Shown: one piece after another, positions 6,879 to 13,816 of the stretch
Layout: each line of letters starts with the position of its first letter
Position numbering within the stretch: the first letter of the stretch is position 1
Assembly: GCA_022496205.1 (NCBI GenBank)
Contig: WTXD01000280.1
Span: 1 to 13,816, forward strand
Direction: 5' to 3'
Origin: Gloeopeniophorella convolvens
Lineage: Eukaryota; Basidiomycota; Agaricomycetes; Russulales
Length of the DNA: 13,816 nt
Notes under the pieces: generated by a model
What the model was told of the DNA's origin: nothing
The model's input: only the letters and a program-made list of their open reading frames with translations
Databases searched by the model: none
Translations under genes and position numbers: made by a program

Positions 6879-9704
6879 TCACTCGTCCAACAGAGGTCGG
6901 TCTATGGGTCTCGTCTCGTGCACGACGACATCCATAATGGCCCTGGAAATGGATGCTCTGCATCAGCTTCAGTAGAGAGGGCGGAAGAGGGCGGATATAC
7001 TTCAAGGTCATAGCGTGCCCCGTCTCGATATCCGTCAGCGTCAGCGCCTCGATCGCATGCACACCAGGCGCAAGCGCGAGGAACGCCATCCGCACCGACT
7101 GGCACGTCGACGGCCGCAGCGGCCTGTACAACCCATCATGAACACCGATCCACGCTTTGAAGGAGAACAGCGACGAACCCTACGCGCACGCGGCTCTCCA
7201 GCGGTACGACCCCAGGCCCACCTCCACCGTGCCCCTGCCGCCTCCGCCTTCCGCTCCAAATAGCTTACCTCAAACCGGCGTGTCCACGCGCTCTGGTTGA
7301 ACACAAAAATATCCAGGGCGAACTCGTCGTGCGGCACGAGCCGCCCGCCGAGCACGCCGACGCTCACCACGACGCGCTCGTGCTCTGGCACACCACCTCG
7401 CGCCCCCGCTGACGCGAGCGGCGATGGTGATGGCGGTGGCACCGGGCTGCGCGGGAGCTCGACGGCGGCGCTCGGTGGGCGCGCGGCGCCCCAGCTCGCG
7501 AGCGGACCTTGCGTGCGCGGTGTCGCGGGCACAGGCGAGCGATTCGAGTACGCGGGGTACGCGGGCGTCGCAGGCGGCGGGTGGTGGCGACACTGCCGAT
7601 GAACTGCGCGTCCGTCTCGCCTGTCGGCAGCAGTGCGCTGAGCGATGCCGGCGGGGAATGCCGGGGCTCGGTGGCGGCGCGTATGTCGTCTGCGGCGCAC
7701 TGTGCAGGGCGGCAGAGACACTTGGCGGGGTGTATGTGAAGCGTGAGAGCGGGCTGGAGCCGGTGGGAGGTACGACGGGGACACCGAGCGTTCCCGTCGA
7801 GGCGCGGAAGGGAAAGGGTGCGCGGGTGAAAGAGGGATAGACCCTGTAGGCGCCGTGAACCGTTTGGTCCCCGCAACAGGATTCGGCCGGACCTGCTGAG
7901 ACGCGAAGGATGTTGCAGTGCGTGGAGTAGTTGTAGGGAATGGTGATGGTGGTTCAGGAATACTTCGCGTTCAGTCTGGCCCACAACTGAAGGCCTCTGG
8001 GGCGCAAGGTCGAGTATGGTGGTCCAGCGCGAGGGGAAGGCTTGCGTAGGGAAGATGACCTCCCCGTCTTCCTTAAGCTGGTTAGATTGTTCTCTTGATG
8101 TATACCAGAGACCGGTCTCCCGCGAATAGTGATCGTGACCGCACGCTGTAGCTCATCACCCGGTGGGTGTCAATGGGGCCGCACCACGGAGGAGAGCTTC
8201 CTCCTCCGACACAGGCGCCGTGAGCAGTTCTACGCGAATAGCAAGTTGTATTGCTCGCGTACACCCAAACAAGAGGGAACAGATCTGAGGATACCTTCCC
8301 GCCCCACGGAAGAAGCTGGACGCGCGCGCTGCCAGCACCCGACAGTCACATCGACCGCATCAACTTGAAACCCATCTGGTGCTTCGCCCGGATGCTCGAG
8401 CTCACACATAGCATGACAGTCCGTTCTGCATGGCCGCCGCGAGAGCATCGTCGTTGCTAGCGTCGGACCTGCAGCATCCAGCAGGACATAAGGACAAAGA
8501 CCGTGCGCATGCGTATCCGGAAGCCGGACACGGTAGAGAGTTATGCGGCGGAAGGACTTGCGAAGGGTAGCACGCGCAGCCACGGCGGGCGCCATATCAG
8601 AGGCATCTGCGGCGGCGGGAGCCATTGAAAGGGCAAAGTCGGATTTCCGTGTCTTCGCACCTAACCTGGAGCTGGGGAGGAGAGCACGGAGGAATAGTCC
8701 GTGAAACTGAAACTGGGAGCTAAGAACAGTAAGTATATGCGTGACCGACCACAGCGCTCATGTACCTGCGGAGGGCCTCAAGGAGGTTGACTTCGTCCAG
8801 CCCGTGGTAAAACTTGTCAAAATCAGTAGCGTCGCTGAAAGACGTCGATTTTGCGGAGGTTGGTGACTTCGGGATGCCACCTGCCGCCGCGATCATGGCT
8901 GCGAGTCCGTTCCTCGCGGGTGTCATCGGCACCGGCTTCTCCGCACGGTGATAGAGGCGTGAGACAGAGCAATGATCATGTGAGGGCAGCTTCTTGTATA
9001 CTGTTGACGATGAACGCCTGAGTAAGTGAGAGAGCGGCAGCACATACCAACGTTGACGCACATCCGGATACAGCCCCAATTCTTATTTGCGCCATCCCAC
9101 AGTAATGCAAACGCGTCCCTCTCTTCAACAACGCTCCCTTTCGCAGGTTCCGGCTCCTGTCCCACATGCCCGAGGTAAGGGTCACGCCTTCGGCACGAAC
9201 ATATCGGCGATCCTGTTCTGCAGTCACAGCGTCGGGTTGGGTGTATTCGGAGGGATATACTTGGCGGAAATGTAATCCTCCGCCCCTCGCTCGTGGCTTC
9301 AGTGAAGTTGTACGTGGTGGCGTGCCGACACGGGGCGCTGATGGGACCGAAGTGGGGGTAGGGGATATGTATGTCGCGTCGTAGGACACCTGGGTATGGG
9401 CAAGGAAGGAAAGAAGAGAAAGCGGGGGTTAGCGGGGTCCGTGTTTGAGTCTTCTGGAAGTTCTAGACGAAGAACGAAGAGAAAGTCAAGGTATTCGTCT
9501 GCAGCAGTGCAAGTGTGAGTGCAAGCGTGAGCAGGTCACAACCACCGCACCGAAAAACGCAATCTTGCGCTCTGCTTCCTCAGAAGATAATTTCTTCAAC
9601 CATAATTCATGATCTCCATCCTGTTCCGGGAAATCGAGGGTGGTATTTGGGACGGCAATGTCAAGCGTAGAGGAGTTAACGATTTGTTCGAAAGAGGTTG
9701 CCAT
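6879..9704 (-). pseudogene. TRS65: TRS65-like TRAPP II subunit gene, frame-broken
   Basis: TRS65 is a subunit of the TRAPP II tethering complex, which acts with Rab GTPases (Ypt31/32 in yeast) at the Golgi. Recognisable blocks lie in order on the minus strand: start MATSFEQIVNSSTLDI at 9704; SYDATYISPTP (about 9386); DRRYVRAEG (about 9200); FALLWDGANKNW (about 9110); EKPVPMTPARNG; GLDEVNLLEAL; LRKSFRR; VREQYNLLFA (about 8250); a Pro/Ser-rich linker; FALDIFVFNQSAWTRRFEV (about 7270); CQSVRMAFLALAPGVHAIEA; MDVVVHE; stop at 6879. Introns 9499-9550, 8720-8765, 7124-7178 and 6943-7000 keep canonical splice sites. The blocks occupy different frames with one-base shifts between them, often at C or G runs (near 9161, 8940, 8541, 8492, 8340, 8265, 8232, 7956, 7802, 7650, 7585), some offsetting each other. 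No single frame spans the gene. It is either a decaying duplicate or a badly assembled functional gene; identity is much surer than status. Confidence 0.85.
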
Positions 9705-10205
9705 TCCAGCCTCACTGTTGCGCCTGCTTCTACCGGGGTTGATTTAACAGAAACGCGCAGACACAATGGCGAGAGACGACGCGGTTTGAAGGAATTGCAC
9801 TATCCCAAAAGATAGATTTGACCGTCAGTTGGAGGTGTATGCGACACGATTGCACGACGACTGCCAGTGCTCTCAAAGTGCTCTCAAGCTCGACCAGCTC
9901 GTCGGCCCGGGGGTTCCGCGAAGACTACTACCGCTTGTCGCGCTTGCGCTTAGTTCAATGAAGTGGAGTCCATCGGCCCGGCCCCTCTATACCCAACCTT
10001 CCATCTCGCCTCGGACTGACCATCGCTCTATCAACTTGAATTATCCATAACTTTCCTTCTGAGGTATTATGCCGATGGCCGTGCACCCTATACAAGTCCA
10101 TTCGATATGCGAAGGACCTGCCAAGGCACAGTGCAGAGACTGGCCCGGATCCAGATTCCAAGGACGTAACAGAAACAACCTTTGAATTTCTAAGGGTGAC
10201 GCTTT
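9705..10205. other. Intergenic, upstream of TRS65
   Basis: This stretch presumably carries the TRS65 promoter (minus sense) and the 3' flank of the hypothetical minus-strand frame that ends at 10206. Frames of up to about 84 codons look like chance openings. I see no repeats or RNA genes. Confidence 0.5.
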
Positions 10206-10724
10206 TCAAACCATGGCTGATACCATCACTTCTGCGGATCCTTCTGCTACACCGTCAACTGTACATGTGCCTTGCCGCTTCTGGATCCTGCGTGCGATCT
10301 TCGCGGCGTGCCCTCTCTCATTCAACAGTGCGAAGACGCCACGGGTCGCGCTCGGTGCCATGCTCACCTCGAAATCGGCTTTATCCGGGTGGAATTGTGC
10401 TTCCTGGGGGTACTGCAGGACGTAAACCGTACATTCTACATGTGTGCCTCGATCGCATGCAATACCAACTGACACCGAGTCACGGAGATCCCGCCCTCGC
10501 ATCCTCCATCGGAAGATGACCAGGACCCCGAAGTGATGCTGTTCATCTACGCGCCAGTACAGGCAAGCACGTGCCCCAACCGAGTAGAAATTGTTCTTCA
10601 CACTCCACAGACGCCTTTCAGTGGGTCGTAACGACGGCGTCTTGCCAAGCTCGGAAATGTCACGGAGTTCTCGTGTTGTTCTCGCCAGTCGAGCCCACAG
10701 AACCCTCGAGGCACACCTTGTCAA
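10206..10724 (-). CDS. Possible hypothetical gene fragment
   Basis: About 170 codons stay open on the minus strand to a TGA at 10206-10208. The middle part reads like protein (FYSVGARACLYWRVDEQHHF, then VLQYPQEAQFHPDKADFEV) but matches no family I know. There is no ATG at the left edge of the frame; the first in-frame codons only resemble a start by TTG. Immediately upstream another frame (about 10690-10770) contains a protein-like stretch (KFVVSDGYGLSTIDKVCLEG) that ends in a stop near 10670, as if a frameshift or intron separated the two. It may be a decayed gene similar in state to the neighbouring TRS65. A plus-strand frame at 10213-10425 with a good ATG context competes but looks like a shadow. 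Confidence 0.35.
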   Translation of the reverse strand: MTRCASRVLWARLARTTRELRDISELGKTPSLRPTERRLWSVKNNFYSVGARACLYWRVDEQHHFGVLVIFRWRMRGRDLRDSVSVGIACDRGTHVECTVYVLQYPQEAQFHPDKADFEVSMAPSATRGVFALLNERGHAAKIARRIQKRQGTCTVDGVAEGSAEVMVSAMV

Positions 10725-10971
10725 TCGTTGAGAGCCCGTAGCCGTCGCTCACAACAAACTTCAGACCGAGGATTGTCTAGACAATTCCGTGTCCCGTTCG
10801 CCGCCCCGGAAATGGCGTGGAAGGCACACCTGGGGCGCCTACTGTCAAGCACGTCGTCTAGGCTCCGCGTTCTTGCATCCTCCGGGTCGAACAACGTCTT
10901 GTGTGCCTCAGCTCGCTGTCTTGTCTGCGAGGCGCTTTGGAGTGCTGAGTTGATCGTCACGGAGAGTCCAG

Positions 10972-10977
10972 TATAAA
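10972..10977 (+). promoter_or_regulatory. TATA box of copy B
   Basis: TATAAA, 92 bp upstream of the ATG at 11064, the same spacing as in copy A. The leader just before the ATG (CTCATCTCAAACCAG to AACTCGAAT) is identical in both copies. Confidence 0.65.
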
Positions 10978-11063
10978 GTAGCCCTGTTTCGTCGTCTTTT
11001 CACCATCCAACAATCACTTGGACTGCTCCACAAGCGACTCTCATCTCAAACCAGAACTCGAAT

Positions 11064-11735
11064 ATGCCTACTAACCACGACGACGTCCCTTCGTTCCTGC
11101 CATCACCGGCGAGGGCTGAACGGTCCCGCGTCAACGTCGAGTGGCAGCAGTCCTTCAGCAACGCAGTGCCGCGTACTACGTGCTCATCGCGCAGAACCGC
11201 AACCAGAGAAGTGTTCCTCGTGCTGCCCGTGAAATCGAGATCTTACGGAGTCGGCGCCGCCGTCGCAGACAACGCCGAGGTGACATTCTTCATCGCCGAA
11301 GAGTGGTACTCCGGCAGTGCGTCGGCCCCACAGCACATCTCCAAGGTCGGCCGCGTCGTCAACGGGGGTAAGTCCATGTTCACCCGTGCCCCAGTGTGCG
11401 CAATGTATGCTGACTCTGTTGCTGACGACAGGCTACGAGGTCACTATTACCGATGTGTTCCAGTACGGCCAGAAGAATAAGGCAGGTGATGGCCGCTTCG
11501 TCGTATATCACGACCACTCCCGCAAGCCGTTCCAGGTGAGCTCGGCCTACTTCCTATACCGGCAGCAGAACTTGAAAGCTGACATTGTGCACAGCACCGC
11601 TTCGTCTCGTCTATCGGATCGACCGCGGCCGGGGTCGCTCAGAAGATTGCTGGATTGTTCGGGTACGCGAGCGTTGCCGACATTGTCGCGAACGCCGCCA
11701 AAGCTTTCATTGGTGATTACCTTCACAACTTCTGA
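11064..11735 (+). pseudogene. Uncharacterised gene, copy B (lost intron-1 donor, shifted exon 1)
   Basis: Exons by alignment with copy A are 11064-about 11207, 11269-11367, 11432-11535 and 11595-11735. Exon 4 is a full 141 nt and reaches TGA at 11733-11735. Exon 1 differs by small deletions: one base, then a net two, within about 11089-11125, which offset each other; then one base near 11162. The GTAAGTGC donor of intron 1 has lost two bases (around 11208-11213), so it no longer fits a donor. The total loss of six bases keeps a frame open from the ATG through unspliced intron 1 into exon 2, so an altered full-length product remains possible if introns 2 and 3 are spliced. Most exon 4 differences from copy A are synonymous or conservative, which implies selection on both copies before the damage. 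Function unknown. Confidence 0.7.
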
Positions 11736-11975
11736 GTGTGCGCCGGAGTGCCTCGTGTATTAGGCCCAGACCTGTTTTCTTCCATCGCCAATGCGAATAT
11801 ATGTTGTTATTTGTACAGAGCAGACTAAGGAGCTGCCTCTTGCAGACAGTGTGCACTTCGCGACTGCAGAAAGTTTCAACGAATACTCTGAGGCAAGAGA
11901 TCGGAGTCCATTATTAACTGAGAATGTTCTATACGGTGCGAAGGAAACTGCATGAGATTAAAACCCGTTGGGTGC

Positions 11976-13777
11976 TTAACCCTTCCCTTCGTCTTTGGCC
12001 TTCCTGCTAGCTCGGTGACGCGGGCGCCCACTCCTTTCGAGTTTCGGTACCTGCTCCTCAGTGGTCGGTTCGATGTCGGGATCTGCAGCGTCAACCTCCG
12101 CGACAGGGTCGACATCAGCAGGCAGATCCAAAGGGCACGTTTCGTCTTCATCGTCGCCTGCAAGCATCGCACGTGAGCCGCTGACGGTATTAGGGCGATG
12201 CTAGTCACGAACCTTTCTCTTCCGCCCTCCGTGTCTTGGATGTTGTGCCGCCGGCGCGTTTACCAACAGCATCCGTCTGTTCTGGGCGCAAGTTCTCCCA
12301 GATGACAGGCATGAGGTTGTACATCCTGTATAGCTGGAATACAGCTTGCTCTTTGTCCTTGGCCTCGATCATCAAGTCGACCCATTCGCGTTTACCTGGT
12401 GCGCGCCACCACCACCCCGCACCCTCTGCCTCGAGCTCCGCCGGGAGTGTCGAGCACCTTCGAGCGTGAGCGCGTTTCTCCATCACGGTTTCAGCACCAG
12501 GCCGCGGAGATGACAGGTGTTGCTTGGGTTTGATTCCTTTCTTGTGCCATATAGCGTTGATGCGTGGGATAAGTGAGGTCAAAGGTTCAGATGAGGGCTG
12601 AAGCCCAAGATAAGTCAGATGTGACATGAGATAAAACGCAGGGCGCACATATATCCAATTATGATGGTAGTCAAACTTCGTGCCGTGTCTCAGAGTCATG
12701 CGTACCCCAAAAGGGATAAACATTACTCACCACAAGAGGTATATCGAGTTCCTCACATACGGGAAGGAGATCGTCAGCGTTGTAGCATATCTTCTCATAT
12801 TGATGAGCACGATGGTTCTGGATGGTTCAGAATTGCAACTAACCTCGTCATTCTCCAGAACAAGGCGTGCCTTGATATCTTCAGAAAGTAACGTCCTATA
12901 ATTCTCCTTGAATCGGGCCAGCGTCGCTTCTTTGTCTCCATAGACTCCCTGGATTTCATTGAGCAGTTGTTCAGATGTAGGTAAAATACCTACACCCATG
13001 TGGATGATGATGACGCCGTCCTTTCCGATGCCCATATGTCTCAAGATAGAGCAGTGGTCTGTAAAGCGAGAGCGTGAGCTTCAGAGCGGTAGTCGGTGCC
13101 CTGTCACCTACAATGCAACTCTCTGAGCGATGCTTCTACAACGTTTGGCTTTGGGGAACCAATCTGAGTAAACTACAGAGAGTTGAATCAGACCATATTG
13201 GAGGTAACGAACAGAACAATTACAAACCTGGCCGGGGTGTAAAGTCATACGGTGTCCATAAGACTTTGCGAGATCACCAGCAGCCTGTATAGCATGGATT
13301 AGTGCTGCATAACCCTCGGAGTGGGGCGGTCCCACTTTCAACTCAGCAGCGGCATAATCTAGGCTGTATCCGTACTTGTCATGCGATGCAAATGGGAAAA
13401 GTTCTGACGAGATCCGCATAAACTGAATTCTGAAAGGAAGGTAAGAAGTGTGCGTCCTGTGATTGTCAATGCTAACTTGTTATCTTCGTTCCACTGACGC
13501 GCAAAACATACGCAGTCAGCCACGCAGTAGGGAATCTGGTGGGTCGGAACGGCACCTGAATGAGTTTGGCCAGATCCTTGGTGTTTTGGATGCCTAGATT
13601 CTTTGCAAAGTCGAGCCCATTCTTGAGAATCGTGTCTATGCGGCATGTTCTATGGTAGGGGAAGGGAAGTAGTAAGCACCACCGGGATAGTAGAAAAAGG
13701 AACGCCACACACCGACTGCAGAAGATAGGATCTGGTTTCGTAACTCGCAGAATCGTGTTGAGACAGGCCTTCTGATT
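11976..13777 (-). CDS. UVE1: UV-damage endonuclease (UVDE/Uve1), C-terminal part, 5' end outside window
   Basis: UVDE nicks DNA 5' to UV photoproducts and other lesions and starts alternative excision repair in nuclei and mitochondria. Twelve minus-strand exons join in one frame: 13713-13777 (start may be 13768), 13556-13649, 13477-13493, 13336-13429, 13228-13284, 13112-13172, 12994-13058, 12844-12948, 12731-12790, 12649-12675, 12213-12597 and 11976-12157. The TIM-barrel signature is clear: ACLNTIL, CSRTCRIDTILKNGLDF, ISSELFPFASHDKYGYS, HPGQ (13228-13239), MGIGKDGVIIIHMG, GVYGDKEATLARF, ARLVLENDE (12844 onward), FDYHH, KQHLSSPRPGAETVMEKRAHA, DLMIEAKDKEQ and ENLRPE. Known metal-ligand and modified-lysine positions (HPGQ His, VLENDE Glu, DYHH, KQH, RAHA His, MIEAKD Glu) are all present. 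The last exon encodes an acidic, then basic, tail. Two exons are tiny (17 and 27 nt), and two introns (12598-12648, 13285-13335) are stop-free multiples of three. The gene converges on copy B, 240 bp away. Confidence 0.96.
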
Positions 13778-13816
13778 CTGTGAATGACAGACCACTGACG
13801 CGAATGGAGGCACCCA

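Larger units (their letters stand above)
10972..11820 (+). repeat. Inverted duplication, copy B
   Basis: This is the inverted counterpart of 5361-6202. Identity is essentially complete over exon 2, intron 2 (one difference in 64) and exon 3 (two synonymous differences in 104). It drops to about 84% in exon 4, and intron 3 shows little similarity away from its ends. Confidence 0.85.

Noticed and set aside
7041..7984. Three long overlapping minus-strand frames, and plus-strand frames opposite, as separate genes
   Set aside because: Each carries only part of the TRS65 sequence; the openings result from high GC content and frame shifts within one gene.
9018..9047. A 30-nt intron in TRS65 (GTATGT to CTCAG)
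   Set aside because: It is too short for confident splicing; a downstream AG may be the real acceptor, and frame breaks nearby prevent a decision.
10213..10425. Plus-strand frame with a good ATG context
   Set aside because: Its Cys/Trp/Ser/Ala-rich composition is typical of an antisense shadow, and the opposite strand reads more like protein; neither is certain.

Overview
The window looks like nuclear DNA from a filamentous basidiomycete, probably an Agaricomycete. Conserved proteins can be read only after removing many short introns (about 45-65 nt, GT...AG, donors often GTGCGT or GTAAGT). The proteins resemble those of mushroom-forming fungi, and spacing is compact with genes on both strands. 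There are no bacterial-type operons, Shine-Dalgarno sites, CRISPR arrays or rRNA genes.

Layout from left to right. (1) Positions 2-1351, plus strand: the 3' part of a PIF1-family DNA helicase in five exons with a clean frame. (2) 1352-2186: no convincing gene. (3) 2187-2905: a 719-bp non-autonomous DNA transposon (MITE-like) flanked by TA, with 27-bp terminal inverted repeats and a second, nested inverted pair. (4) 3004-4437, plus: an intronless 477-codon gene of unknown function with a CxxC...CxxC cluster, a long coiled coil and two basic nuclear-targeting stretches. It starts 98 bp after the transposon. (5) 4438-5360: non-coding with small repeats. (6) 5441-6110, minus: copy A of an uncharacterised four-exon gene. 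(7) 6879-9704, minus: a recognisable TRS65 (TRAPP II subunit) gene whose frame is broken at ten or more points. (8) 10206-10724, minus: a weakly supported hypothetical reading frame. (9) 11064-11735, plus: copy B of the copy A gene, in inverted orientation. (10) 11976-13777, minus: the 3' twelve exons of a UV-damage endonuclease (UVDE/Uve1), frame intact.

The main structural feature is an inverted duplication of about 850 bp (roughly 5361-6202 and 10972-11820) enclosing about 4.8 kb with the broken TRS65 gene. The two copies are nearly identical from within exon 1 to the end of exon 3, introns included. They differ at about 16% of sites in exon 4 and much more in intron 3, a sharp boundary that suggests gene conversion. 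Each copy is damaged in a different place. Indel damage is confined to about 5.4-11.3 kb, while PIF1, the 477-codon gene and UVDE have clean frames, so local decay of a duplicated segment (or poor assembly of it) is more likely than uniform sequencing error.

PIF1 and UVDE both act in DNA maintenance and TRS65 in Golgi trafficking. Nothing in the sequence shows that these neighbours work together; they look like ordinary fungal neighbours interrupted by a duplication and a MITE.
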